A stretch of DNA of 64,000 nt from NCBI RefSeq assembly GCF_000685315.1, contig NZ_ARYM01000001.1, positions 62,001-126,000 of the forward strand. The letters run 5' to 3'. Each line of letters starts with the position of its first letter. Within the stretch, counting starts at the first letter, position 1. The stretch is from Hyphomonas polymorpha PS728. Its GTDB lineage: Bacteria > Pseudomonadota > Alphaproteobacteria > Caulobacterales > Hyphomonadaceae. The notes below the pieces were generated by a model. The model was not told the DNA's origin. It saw nothing but the letters and a program-made list of their open reading frames with translations, and searched no databases. The position numbers and the translations under genes are program-made. This document shows positions 1 to 10,655 of this stretch, in pieces.

Positions 1-43
1 ATATCGCAGCGGCGGGGAAGCCGGGGCTGAAAGAACGCCGCGC

Positions 44-640
44 GTGCGCACAATAGATGATGTTCTGGAAGACATCTCTCACGAGCTAAAGCTCATCGAC
101 ATAAAGCGGCGCATGATCGCGGAAACCACGGCTCGCCTGCCATGGCTCTATATAGCCACTGCGGTCCTCGGCTTTTTTCTCTTGGGCTCCATTCTTTCTC
201 TGAGCATTTTCTTCATCTTCATTTTCGGTTCCTTGTTCTCCGGCGCGCTCGCCAACATCGTTGGCCCCTTGGGCGCCCTCACGGCGCGCAAGCGGGCCTA
301 TCGCGAGGTGGCTGATATCAAGGAGCGGCTCTTTCCGAAGCTTCTAGGCCTGACACCTGAGGTGTCGCCCGTGCTTGTCGGCATATCCCATGTCGGCAAG
401 GACGGCGTGCGGTTCACCGAAAGAAAGGTAAGTGTCGCGGCGCTTCGGGAAGAAGACATCGACGTGCGCGGTGCCATGGCTTTTGGATACTACAAATATC
501 TCGCTTTCCTGTTCAGGACGCCTGCAGGAACTATCGATCTGAAGCATCCTGCAATCCGCCAGCAATACTGGTTGGCTGAGGCAAGGCGGCGCGGTCTCGG
601 GCCGGATGCGCTGTCGCGTGCCGTCGCAGAGGTGGTTTGA
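44..640 (+). CDS. Unrecognised membrane protein, possibly 5'-truncated by the window edge
   Basis: I do not recognise this family. The 198-residue product has a charged N-terminal segment, then two close hydrophobic stretches at about residues 33-52 and 54-75 that should form a membrane hairpin, then a soluble C-terminal domain of about 120 residues. The start used is a GTG with no clear Shine-Dalgarno sequence. The frame stays open back to base 2, so the real start may lie outside the window. It faces the oppositely oriented gene ending at 674, leaving about 33 bp between the stops. Confidence 0.6.
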   Translation: MRTIDDVLEDISHELKLIDIKRRMIAETTARLPWLYIATAVLGFFLLGSILSLSIFFIFIFGSLFSGALANIVGPLGALTARKRAYREVADIKERLFPKLLGLTPEVSPVLVGISHVGKDGVRFTERKVSVAALREEDIDVRGAMAFGYYKYLAFLFRTPAGTIDLKHPAIRQQYWLAEARRRGLGPDALSRAVAEVV

Positions 641-673
641 TCGCGCCGGCTTCCGGCATGGCCACCGGGTGGG

Positions 674-1297
674 TCAGGGCGTTGCATGGGTGCCCGGCCA
701 GTCCGGCCGGCGCGCGCCCCACAGCGTCAGGAAGCCGCCGTCTCCCCGGGCTTTCTCAAGCTGGCGCACCGGCACGCCGGCCGCCTTCGCCAGCGCGTCC
801 GCGGCGTCTCTCATAAGCTTGGTGTAGCTGCTGGTCTTCGGGATCGGCCGGTCTTCGCCCAGAAGGATCACGCGCCCATCCTTGAGCCGCACACCGTAGA
901 CGCGGTTGATGGTCGTCAGCCCCAGGCTGGAAGTGACTTCCTCGCGCCATTCGATCTGCCGGATGGCGGCAGAGCTCAGCGTCTCCATCACGGCCGGGAC
1001 CGGGCCGAACAGCAAACGTCCGGGCGGCAGAAGCAGCGCTGCCTGCGCGTCGCCGAGCAGGATCCGCCAGCGCCACCGCATCAGGCAGTCCCGCAGGATG
1101 ATGTTGCCCAGCAGCAAGAACAGGAGGGCGGCCCCGCCGAGCGCCAGCGCTGCCGCTCCTTCGCCGCTGAGCAGGAGGACAGTTGCCGCCCACGCCATGC
1201 CCACCAGCATCAGCCAGATCAGTGCCGTGGCAAGGGCAATGCCCAGCCGGTCGGCCAGGCTGAAGCGGAAGTCTGTCCTGGAAGGGGAAGAGTGCAT
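674..1297 (-). CDS. Unrecognised membrane protein, about 207 aa
   Basis: The product carries two hydrophobic segments near residues 18-40 and 45-67, followed by a soluble domain with a run of short strand-like stretches. That layout resembles small PH-like or DUF3592-like membrane proteins, but I cannot assign a family. A GTG at 1387, directly after the stop of the upstream gene, would add 30 residues. Those residues look non-coding, so I prefer the ATG at 1297, whose Shine-Dalgarno is weak. It lies downstream of the AsmA-like gene on the same strand and may be cotranscribed with it. Confidence 0.6.
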   Translation of the reverse strand: MHSSPSRTDFRFSLADRLGIALATALIWLMLVGMAWAATVLLLSGEGAAALALGGAALLFLLLGNIILRDCLMRWRWRILLGDAQAALLLPPGRLLFGPVPAVMETLSSAAIRQIEWREEVTSSLGLTTINRVYGVRLKDGRVILLGEDRPIPKTSSYTKLMRDAADALAKAAGVPVRQLEKARGDGGFLTLWGARRPDWPGTHATP

Positions 1298-1387
1298 GGC
1301 GCCGCCCGGGTGTGTTACCTCTACAGGCGTCACAATCGCCGCAAACAGGTCAATTCCCCCGAACGAGGGGGCGGGCAAACGGAACAC

Positions 1388-3175
1388 TTACTCCCGTGTC
1401 TGTTCTGCGCGGGCGACAATATCCGCGCACGGCGCATCCGAGGCTTCGCCCAGTTCGATGAAGGGCAGGGCGGCGAGGCCACCGGTAATACTGCCGAGCA
1501 CGGCCGCCGCCCCGATCTGCAGAACCGTTTCCGGGCCGAGAGCAGACAGCTCCGGCGACCGGAACGTGCCCCCCACCTTAACGTCCACTGCAAGCGTCGC
1601 GAAGGACGGATCCTTGGAGTCAGACTGAACGCTGAGATCGATGGTTTCATTGCCGAGATTTACGTCCCCCGTCACCACCACCAGCCGCTTCTCGGTATCA
1701 AAGAGAACGGGATCGGCCCGCCCTACACCCTCCTGAAGCGCGAGGGAGGCGACCGCGCAGCTTGTCGGCGCATAGGTCTGCTCGCCTTCGTTTTCGTCCA
1801 GCAGCGCAAGCGTGTTGGGAATGTCGAGCGCGGAGGCCTCGGCCACCAGCGCCAGCAACTGCGCGTTCTGCGACCAGAGTGAGACCCGTCCGTCCAGGGT
1901 GGCCGCCGTATCACGGAAGCCATCGCCGCGCCCCTCCAGCTTGAACTCCCCATAGGCGGTGCCGCGCACATAGGGATCGGCGGCAAGATTGTTGAACGGC
2001 ACGCCGGTAAGCTCGCCCTCGGCGGTCGTCATGGCCGGCGATTGCGACCCGTCCAGCGTCACATAGGCGGCCAGCTGCCCTTCGGCGAAACTCAGCTCCA
2101 GAACCGGCGCGCGCACCACCCGGCCTTCGATCTCGAATTCGAGCTTCAGGCCCCGGATATCAAAGATCGCATCGCTCACCTCATCGGCTGCGAAACGGAT
2201 CGTGCCATCAACGGCATCCAACCGCGTGAAATCGATGGTTGCGTCGGGGATCAGCCGCCCGCTGGCGTCGAGTGCGGCGCGGGCTTCGGCCTGTTCTTCA
2301 TTGGCGGTTTCATCTGCCCCCACGCCGATCGGGATGCCGAAGAGGATGCCCAGATCGTCAAAGTCGAGATTGGCTGAGCGCAGGTCCGCCTCGATCATCG
2401 GCGTGTCTTGGCCCGTGCGTATGGTCAGTGGCCCGGCAAGGTCGCTATCCCCGATCCTCGTGTCCGGCTGGAAATCGATGGTCCAGAGGTTCCGCTCAAT
2501 TCGGATGTCGGCCACCGCGTCATAAGGCGGCGTGTTCGGCGCAGCAAAGCCGGCCACCCAGGCGAAATCGGCAAAATTCTCGCCGCGCAGGCGCAACTGG
2601 CCAGCCAGAGCGTTCAGGGTGGAGGCCTCGGCGCTGCCTGCAAACTCCAGTTCCGAGCGCCCACCAGCCGCTTTCAGTTGCACAGAGCCCGCGCGAAGGG
2701 AGCCGGACGCCTCACTGATGCTGATCACGTTGGTTTCGCCGCGACGGGTATAACGCACGTCAATATCAGTCAGCGCCACTTCGTCGATCAGCCGCCGCAC
2801 CTGCGGGATCGTGATGCCTTCATCCCGGTCCTGTCCCCGCTCCACCGCAATGAACCCGTCGCGTGCCTCGGCGCGGGAAATCCATGCCACACGAGGCAGA
2901 AACCCCAAGAAATTCAGCCGCACGGATCCCGAAGAAATCTCGGCCCGGTCCGCCTCAAGTCCCTGAAAGACAACCGTGTTCAGCGACGAAAATCTTGTAT
3001 GGGCGCGGCTCACGGAGGCCCCGTCAGGTCCGGCAACGCCCAGGGCCATATTGGTCACCGGCGTGCCGATGGGCGGAAAGGTCATCAATGCCAGCAGCAG
3101 CACCAGCGCCCCTATCAGGGTAACGATCACGGAAAACGCAACGGTAACGGCGCGGGGGAGCTTGAGGTCCGGCAT
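1388..3175 (-). CDS. AsmA-like family protein
   Basis: This 595-residue protein has one N-terminal transmembrane anchor at about residues 12-33 and a long periplasmic part. Around residues 240-280 it carries the AsmA hallmark: a DSDLAG-type stretch followed by a segment on reduction of a membrane layer and a DDLGILFG-type ending. A second AsmA-like repeat lies near the C-terminus (GNETIDLSVQSDSKDPS, then a strand-rich end). AsmA-like proteins span or bridge the periplasm and affect outer-membrane lipid or protein assembly. That role is family knowledge, not shown here. The ATG at 3175 faces the helicase gene across a 75-bp divergent spacer. Confidence 0.8.
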   Translation of the reverse strand: MPDLKLPRAVTVAFSVIVTLIGALVLLLALMTFPPIGTPVTNMALGVAGPDGASVSRAHTRFSSLNTVVFQGLEADRAEISSGSVRLNFLGFLPRVAWISRAEARDGFIAVERGQDRDEGITIPQVRRLIDEVALTDIDVRYTRRGETNVISISEASGSLRAGSVQLKAAGGRSELEFAGSAEASTLNALAGQLRLRGENFADFAWVAGFAAPNTPPYDAVADIRIERNLWTIDFQPDTRIGDSDLAGPLTIRTGQDTPMIEADLRSANLDFDDLGILFGIPIGVGADETANEEQAEARAALDASGRLIPDATIDFTRLDAVDGTIRFAADEVSDAIFDIRGLKLEFEIEGRVVRAPVLELSFAEGQLAAYVTLDGSQSPAMTTAEGELTGVPFNNLAADPYVRGTAYGEFKLEGRGDGFRDTAATLDGRVSLWSQNAQLLALVAEASALDIPNTLALLDENEGEQTYAPTSCAVASLALQEGVGRADPVLFDTEKRLVVVTGDVNLGNETIDLSVQSDSKDPSFATLAVDVKVGGTFRSPELSALGPETVLQIGAAAVLGSITGGLAALPFIELGEASDAPCADIVARAEQTRE

Positions 3176-3250
3176 TCTTACCTAACGCATCACATACAAT
3201 CGGGTTCACAAAATGCAGTCTGGCCTGCCCATTATGTCAGGGCCTGCTAT

Positions 3251-5596
3251 ATGTTCCTGATGAGTTCCAATCCGAATCGTCTTTCGATCAGCCAGATGGC
3301 CGCCGCCCGTCCGCCTGCCGCAGCGGGGGAGGGCGCCGCCTATCTCAAGGGGCTGAACCCGGAGCAGCGCGAGGCTGTGCTGCACACCGATGGCCCGCTG
3401 CTCGTGCTCGCAGGCGCGGGCACCGGCAAGACCCGCGTGCTGACCACGCGCCTCGCCCATATCATCGCCACCCGGCTTGCCTTTCCCTCTCAGACACTGA
3501 CGGTGACCTTCACCAACAAGGCCGCCCGCGAAATGCGCGAGCGGGCGCTGCACCTCCTGGGAGACGCCGGCGAGGGGCTGAGATGGCTCGGAACGTTCCA
3601 CTCCATCTCCGCCCAGATACTGCGCAAACATGCCGAGCTCGTGGGTCTCAAATCCAGCTTCACCATCCTCGATACCGACGATCAGATCCGCCTCTGCAAA
3701 CAGATCGTCCAGGCCGAAAACCTTGACCCCAAGCGCTGGACACCGCGCTATCTCGCCGGCCTCATCGATGGCTGGAAAAACCGCGCGCTGACACCGGACC
3801 GTGTGCCGCCGGAAGAGGCGGAGCTCTTCGGCAATGGCAAGGCGATCAAATGCTACGAGATCTACCAGGCGCGCCTGAAAGTGCTGAACGCCTGCGATTT
3901 CGGCGACCTGCTCATCCACAATATCACGATCTTCCAGGAAAATCCGGACATCCTGCGGGAATACCACCAGCGCTTCCGTTACATTCTGGTCGACGAGTAT
4001 CAGGATACCAACGTCGCCCAGTATCTCTGGCTGCGCCTCTTGGCGCAGGGCTCCCGCAACATCTGCTGCGTGGGCGATGACGACCAGTCCATCTATGGCT
4101 GGCGCGGGGCGGAGGTGGATAACATCCTGCGCTTCGAGAAGGATTTTCCCGGCGCCAAGGTGGTCCGGCTGGAACGCAACTACCGCTCCACCCGGCATAT
4201 CCTGGCCGCCGCCTCCAGCATCATCGCCCATAACAAGGGCCGCCTCGGCAAGGCGCTCTATGTCGGCAATGACAGCGCAGTGAACGAGGACGCCGACGCG
4301 CCCAAGGTCAAGGTGCGCGGCCTCTGGGACGGCGAGGCGGAAAGCCGCCTGATCGCGGATGACATTGAAAGCTGGGTCCGCTCGGGCGGCAAGCATGATG
4401 ACTGCGCCGTGCTGGTGCGCGCCTCCTGGCAGATGCGCGCCTTCGAGGAACGCTTCATCCTTCTGGGCATCCCTTACCGCGTGATCGGCGGCCCGCGCTT
4501 CTTCGAGCGCGCCGAGATCCGCGACGCGCTCGCCTATCTGCGCCTCATCCGCTCACCAGACGACGACCTTGCCTTCGAGCGCGTCGTGAACGAACCCAAG
4601 CGCGGGGTGGGGGACGCCAGCCTCGCCAAGCTGCAATCCTATGCCCGCGCCGATGGGCGCAGCCTTTTCGTGCTGACGCCCATGGTCCTGCAGACCGACG
4701 AGATCAAAGGCGCCGCCAAACGCGGCCTCACCCAGTTCATCGACCAGATCAACATGTGGCGCGGCAAGCTCGCCGGCGGCATGCCCCATACCGAACTCGC
4801 CGAGATGATCCTGGAAGAGTCCGGCTATACCGACATGCTGCAGAAAGACCGCAGCCCGCAGGCGCAGGGAAGGCTCGATAACCTCAAGGAACTCGTCCGC
4901 GCCATGGGCGAGTTCGACTCGCTCGCAGGCTTTCTCGAACACATCGAACTGGTGATGGATGCCGCCGCCGGCGGCAGCGGCGAAGATCAGGTGCAGATCC
5001 TCACCCTCCACGGCGCCAAGGGCCTCGAATGGCCGATGGTGTTCCTGCCCGGCTGGGAGGAAGAGGTCTTCCCCTCCCGCCGCAGCCTGGATGAAAGCGG
5101 TCTCAAGGGCCTCGAGGAAGAGCGCCGCCTCGCTTATGTCGGCATCACGCGCGCCCGGCAGCGCTGCTACATCTCCTTCGTCGCCAACCGGCAGATCTAT
5201 GGCCGCTGGCAGGCCGTCATGCCCAGCCGGTTCATTGACGAGCTGCCGCCCGAACATGTCGATGCCGTCTCCGAAACCGGCTATTCCGGCCTCCCGGCAG
5301 GCTCAGATGCCTTCACCGGCACGATCGAGGATCTGGGCGAACGCTCCGATTATCAGAGCCCCGGCTGGAAACGCCTGAAGGAAAACGCCGGCAAACCCAC
5401 AGGCACGCCCCCGCGCGACGCCGCCGGGCTCACTGCCACGGCGTCGGGCACCTCCGGCTTCATCACCGGCGCCCGCGTCTTCCATGACAAGTTCGGCTAT
5501 GGCCGCGTCGCCTTCACCGAGGGCAACAAGCTGACGGTGGATTTTGACAAGACAGGCCGCAAGAAGGTGATCGCTACCTTCGTCACAAAGGCCTGA
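3251..5596 (+). CDS. uvrD: UvrD/PcrA-type ATP-dependent DNA helicase
   Basis: This superfamily 1A helicase acts as a 3'-5' DNA translocase in excision and mismatch repair. All motifs are visible in the 781-residue product: Walker A GAGTGKTR near residue 54, DEYQDTN (motif II) near 247, GDDDQSIYGWRGA (III) near 275, ERNYRSTRHIL (IV), LHGAKGLEW (V) and EERRLAYVGITRARQR (VI) near 623. The C-terminal GYGRV...LTVDFD...GRKKVIATFV stretch matches the Tudor-like tail of PcrA/UvrD, which can bind RNA polymerase. The frame is open far upstream, but homology begins here. ATG 3251 has an AGGG about 9 nt upstream, and ATG 3260 is an alternative. Confidence 0.93.
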   Translation: MFLMSSNPNRLSISQMAAARPPAAAGEGAAYLKGLNPEQREAVLHTDGPLLVLAGAGTGKTRVLTTRLAHIIATRLAFPSQTLTVTFTNKAAREMRERALHLLGDAGEGLRWLGTFHSISAQILRKHAELVGLKSSFTILDTDDQIRLCKQIVQAENLDPKRWTPRYLAGLIDGWKNRALTPDRVPPEEAELFGNGKAIKCYEIYQARLKVLNACDFGDLLIHNITIFQENPDILREYHQRFRYILVDEYQDTNVAQYLWLRLLAQGSRNICCVGDDDQSIYGWRGAEVDNILRFEKDFPGAKVVRLERNYRSTRHILAAASSIIAHNKGRLGKALYVGNDSAVNEDADAPKVKVRGLWDGEAESRLIADDIESWVRSGGKHDDCAVLVRASWQMRAFEERFILLGIPYRVIGGPRFFERAEIRDALAYLRLIRSPDDDLAFERVVNEPKRGVGDASLAKLQSYARADGRSLFVLTPMVLQTDEIKGAAKRGLTQFIDQINMWRGKLAGGMPHTELAEMILEESGYTDMLQKDRSPQAQGRLDNLKELVRAMGEFDSLAGFLEHIELVMDAAAGGSGEDQVQILTLHGAKGLEWPMVFLPGWEEEVFPSRRSLDESGLKGLEEERRLAYVGITRARQRCYISFVANRQIYGRWQAVMPSRFIDELPPEHVDAVSETGYSGLPAGSDAFTGTIEDLGERSDYQSPGWKRLKENAGKPTGTPPRDAAGLTATASGTSGFITGARVFHDKFGYGRVAFTEGNKLTVDFDKTGRKKVIATFVTKA

Positions 5597-7128
<1,532 letters not shown>

Positions 7129-7165
7129 GTCGCGGGCAGCGCGGACGGCGAGGGAGCCAGAATAG

Positions 7166-8161
7166 ATGGCGCGCTTCGGACCATCAGGTCAGAAAACTGC
7201 GGCTCGCGGGGCGCGCCGGCTGACGCTTGGCGTGCTGATGGCGGCCGCGTTTGCGCTGGTGCTCGCCCAGACCGCGCCGCAGATTTCCGCCTTCTTCGTC
7301 CCCGCCCGCACCACGGTCAGCGACCGGCTGCGCGCGCCCAGCGAGATCAGCCTCTGGGCCCGGGTCACCGGCCAGGCCGAGCGCGAGCGCCGCATCCGCG
7401 AGCTTGAAAACGAAGTCCGCGATCTCGCCCGCTACAAGGCCGCCGCCATCTCCATGGCTGATCGCCTCGAAGCCTATGAGCGCATCCTCAACCTGATGGG
7501 CGAGCCCCCGGAGAAGGGGGTCACCGCGCGGGTGACCACCGAAGTCGACGGGCCGTTCTCCCAGACGCTGCTGGCCAATGCCGGGCGCCTTCAGGGGGTT
7601 GAGCCGGGCGCGGTGGCTGTCAATGAAGGCGGGCTGGTCGGCCGCGTCGTGCATCTGGGCGAGCGGTCCTCGCGCATCCTGCTGATCAGCGATTACTCCA
7701 GCCGCCTGCCGGTTCTGGGAGAGGTCTCCGGTGTACGCGCCATCATGTATGGCCAGGACCGGGAAGGCGGCCGCCTCAGCGACCTGCCCGAAGACGCCGA
7801 TTTCGTGGAAGGCGAGCGCATCCTCACCTCCGGGGATGGCGGCGCCTATCCGCGCGGCCTGGTGGTCGGCTCGGCCCGCAACGATACCAGTGGCTGGCGT
7901 GTCCGCCTCGCCATGCGCGATCATGGCGGCACCTATGTCCGCATGATCCAGCCGCCGGTCATCCTGGCGCCCATTACCGAAGCGCCGCCGCCGCAGGAAA
8001 CGCCTGCAGAGCCCTCCGCGGAGGCCGCCCCGGCGCGCGCCCCGCAAACCCAGCCGGCGCCCGCGCCGCAGCCTGAGCCCTCCGCCGCTGCCAGCCCGCC
8101 GGATGACGGCGCCGCCCAGGCCGCGCCTCCCGAGGCCAGCCCCACACCCGGGGGGCAATAG
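7166..8161 (+). CDS. mreC: Rod shape-determining protein MreC
   Basis: MreC is a bitopic inner-membrane protein whose periplasmic part binds and activates PBP2. The 331-residue product shows a transmembrane helix near residues 22-42, a coiled-coil segment (RERRIRELENEVRDLARYK, about 75-93) and the double beta-barrel core with the conserved GLVGRV stretch near residue 153. The last 70 residues are Pro/Ala/Glu-rich and probably disordered, an extension common in alphaproteobacteria. The start has a GGGAG about 10 nt upstream. It follows mreB by 37 bp. Confidence 0.95.
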   Translation: MARFGPSGQKTAARGARRLTLGVLMAAAFALVLAQTAPQISAFFVPARTTVSDRLRAPSEISLWARVTGQAERERRIRELENEVRDLARYKAAAISMADRLEAYERILNLMGEPPEKGVTARVTTEVDGPFSQTLLANAGRLQGVEPGAVAVNEGGLVGRVVHLGERSSRILLISDYSSRLPVLGEVSGVRAIMYGQDREGGRLSDLPEDADFVEGERILTSGDGGAYPRGLVVGSARNDTSGWRVRLAMRDHGGTYVRMIQPPVILAPITEAPPPQETPAEPSAEAAPARAPQTQPAPAPQPEPSAAASPPDDGAAQAAPPEASPTPGGQ

Positions 8162-8163
8162 AC

Positions 8164-8715
8164 ATGGCCAGCGGAAAGCTCAGACGGCGGAAGAAGTCCC
8201 TGTGGAGCCAGACAGCGCCAAGTGCCCGGCTCGCCTTCGGTGCTTTCTTCATCGTGCTGACCGGCGCCATCGGCATGCTGCCGCGTGAAATTTTCGGCAT
8301 TGCCATTGCCTGGCCCTTTGCTGCCCTTTGGGGCGCGATGGGCTGGGGCAAGGTGGGGCTCGCCATTCGCCCGATGATCCTCTTGCTGCTGTTCGGCCTG
8401 ATGCAGGACATCGTATCCAACGCGCCGCTGGGATGCTTTGCGGTCATCAATCTGGCCGTGTACGGACTGAGCGCGGGCTTTACGCAGCAGACAGACGGCA
8501 TGCGCGATGCCTTCGTGGCGGTGCTGGGCCCCGTGGTCATGCTGCTCGTGGCGCTGGTGCTGATCTGGATATTCGCCAGCGTCACAAGCGATCATCTTGT
8601 GCGTTCCACGCCGATCCTGGCTTCCATCATCACGACAGGGCTTGTGTATCTCGTGGGATATCGCATGTTCGATCTCGGGCGCAGGCCAGGTGAACCACCG
8701 GGGCAGACGACATGA
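8164..8715 (+). CDS. mreD: Rod shape-determining membrane protein MreD
   Basis: The 183-residue product is almost wholly hydrophobic, with about five predicted membrane helices and a basic N-terminus. Its position between mreC and mrdA fixes the identity, because MreD diverges strongly in sequence. The GLMQDIVSNAPLG stretch near residues 79-91 is typical of the family. It starts two bases after the mreC stop and overlaps mrdA by 4 nt, so translation is probably coupled. Confidence 0.9.
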   Translation: MASGKLRRRKKSLWSQTAPSARLAFGAFFIVLTGAIGMLPREIFGIAIAWPFAALWGAMGWGKVGLAIRPMILLLLFGLMQDIVSNAPLGCFAVINLAVYGLSAGFTQQTDGMRDAFVAVLGPVVMLLVALVLIWIFASVTSDHLVRSTPILASIITTGLVYLVGYRMFDLGRRPGEPPGQTT

Positions 8716-10655
8716 GCCGCAAGAGCAAGAATGCCGATGAGATGTTCGACCGCCGCATGTTCATGGCGGCCGGGGTCGGAGGAATTGTCTGGGCCACGCT
8801 GGTGGGCCGCCTGTTCCAGCTGCAGTTCCTGGAGGCAGAGCGCTATCAGGATCTGGCCGAGGCCAACCATGTGAAACTGGTGATGGCCCCGCCCGAGCGT
8901 GGCCAGATCCTCGACCGGTTCGGGCGCCCCCTCGCGTCCCAGCGCCAGGCAGGCCGCGTCTCCGTCATTCCCGAGCAGATGAGCGATCCCGAAACGGTCC
9001 TCAATCGCATTTCCAACCTGATTGATCTGCCCGACGCGCGCCGCGAAAGGCTGGTCGAGGAAATCCGCAACGCCCGCCGCCGCAACGCAGCCTTCCTGCC
9101 GGTGATTGTTGCGCAGGAGCTGACCTTCGAGGAATTTTCCCGCATGCAGGTGCATGCCGTGGAGATGGCGGGTGTCGACGTGCAGATGGCGTCCACCCGG
9201 TCCTATCCGCGCGGGCGCGATTTCGGCCATGTGCTGGGCTATGTTGCCCGCGCCAGCGCCGAGGATCTTGAGCGTATGACCGACGGCCTCGTGCCCGAAG
9301 ACCGGCGCATCTATCAGGAAATGTTCCGCCATCCGGACATGCGCACCGGCCGCCAGGGTATGGAACGCTTTGCCGAAGACTGGCTGCGGGGCCGCCCCGG
9401 TCGCCGCCGCGTCGTGGCCAACGCTCATGGCCGCCCGCTCTGGGAACTGGAGCAGGATCCCAAACAGGCCGCTGTTCCGGGTAAGGATCTTTACATCACC
9501 ATCGATGCCGAGCTTCAGCGCACGGCAATTGACCGGTTCGAGGGCGAAAGCGGCGCAGCCGTGGTGATCGACATCGAGAATGGCGATGTCCTCGCCATGG
9601 TCTCCACACCCGCCTTTGATCCCAACAGCTTCGTCAACGGCATCTCCGGCGCCGATTATGCGGTGTTGCGGGATGATCCGCGTTCGCCGCTCTATCCGCG
9701 CGCCCATGGCGGGGTCTATCCGCCGGGGTCGACCTTCAAGATGGTCGTGGCCACCGCCGCGCTCGAAGCCGGTGTGATCAAGCCGGAAGAACGTATCCGC
9801 TGCTCCGGCCATTACCGGTTCGGCAACCGCACCTGGCACTGCTGGAAGCGGGGGGGGCACGGCGCCATGAACATGCACGACGCCATCAAACAGTCGTGCG
9901 ACGTGTATTTCTACGAAATCGCGCGGCGCGCGGGCGTGGAAAAGATCGCCGAAGTCTCCCGCAAGTTCGGCTTCGGCCACACCTGGGTACTCGGCATGAC
10001 GGGCGCGCGGGGCGGCCTTGTGCCCGATCCTGCCTGGAAACAGAAGGCACGGGGTGAGCCCTGGTTTGAAGGCGAAACGCTGAACTTCGGTATCGGGCAG
10101 GGGCAGCTCGGCACCACGCCGCTGCAGCTTGCCCTGATGACGGCCCGGATCGCGGCCACCGGCGCACCGATACGTCCCCGGATGATCGGCCTTGGCCCCA
10201 ATGATGAAGATGATGCCCTGCTGGACGAGCCGCTCGATCCGGCTGTCATGGAGCGGATGAAGGCGGGCATGTATGGCGTCACCTCCGAAGGCGGCGGCAC
10301 GGCCACGCGCTCGGGGGATCTTGGCCTTGGCGGGCCGCGCCTCGCAGGCAAGACGGGCACGGCGCAGGTGCGGCGCATCACGGCTGCAGAACGCGCAAGC
10401 GGGGTCGTGCGGGGCGGCGACGCCATCGCGCGCGAGCTGCGCGACCATGCCCTGTTCGTGGCCTATGCCCCGGCGGACAATCCCAAATACGCCATCTCCG
10501 TCATCGTCGAACATGGCGAGGGCGGCTCGCGCACGGCGGCGCCTGTGGCGCGCGATATCCTCGCCGCCGCCATCCGGATGAATAGCGGGCGCACTCCTAC
10601 CTATGCCCAGCGCGCCTCCACCACGCCGGAACCGGAGCCGGGTGACCCTGCATGA
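8712..10655 (+). CDS. mrdA: Penicillin-binding protein 2 (elongasome transpeptidase)
   Basis: PBP2 crosslinks peptidoglycan during lateral growth together with RodA. The 647-residue product has an N-terminal membrane anchor (about residues 15-35), a dimerisation/pedestal domain and a transpeptidase domain. The active-site motifs are STFK near residue 340 (nucleophile Ser), SCD near 396 and KTGTA near 546. Its start overlaps the mreD stop, and its own stop overlaps the rodA start by 4 nt. The last 25 residues are low complexity. Confidence 0.96.
   Translation: MSRKSKNADEMFDRRMFMAAGVGGIVWATLVGRLFQLQFLEAERYQDLAEANHVKLVMAPPERGQILDRFGRPLASQRQAGRVSVIPEQMSDPETVLNRISNLIDLPDARRERLVEEIRNARRRNAAFLPVIVAQELTFEEFSRMQVHAVEMAGVDVQMASTRSYPRGRDFGHVLGYVARASAEDLERMTDGLVPEDRRIYQEMFRHPDMRTGRQGMERFAEDWLRGRPGRRRVVANAHGRPLWELEQDPKQAAVPGKDLYITIDAELQRTAIDRFEGESGAAVVIDIENGDVLAMVSTPAFDPNSFVNGISGADYAVLRDDPRSPLYPRAHGGVYPPGSTFKMVVATAALEAGVIKPEERIRCSGHYRFGNRTWHCWKRGGHGAMNMHDAIKQSCDVYFYEIARRAGVEKIAEVSRKFGFGHTWVLGMTGARGGLVPDPAWKQKARGEPWFEGETLNFGIGQGQLGTTPLQLALMTARIAATGAPIRPRMIGLGPNDEDDALLDEPLDPAVMERMKAGMYGVTSEGGGTATRSGDLGLGGPRLAGKTGTAQVRRITAAERASGVVRGGDAIARELRDHALFVAYAPADNPKYAISVIVEHGEGGSRTAAPVARDILAAAIRMNSGRTPTYAQRASTTPEPEPGDPA

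Noticed and set aside
2408-3250. Upstream extension of the uvrD frame
   Set aside because: It runs antisense through the AsmA-like gene and lacks helicase similarity.
8592-10514. Long minus-strand frame opposite mrdA
   Set aside because: It mirrors the codon pattern of a clear PBP2 gene, has His/Ala/Gly-rich sequence and no known domain. High GC creates such antisense frames throughout the window (also opposite the ABC-F, lhr and podJ genes).
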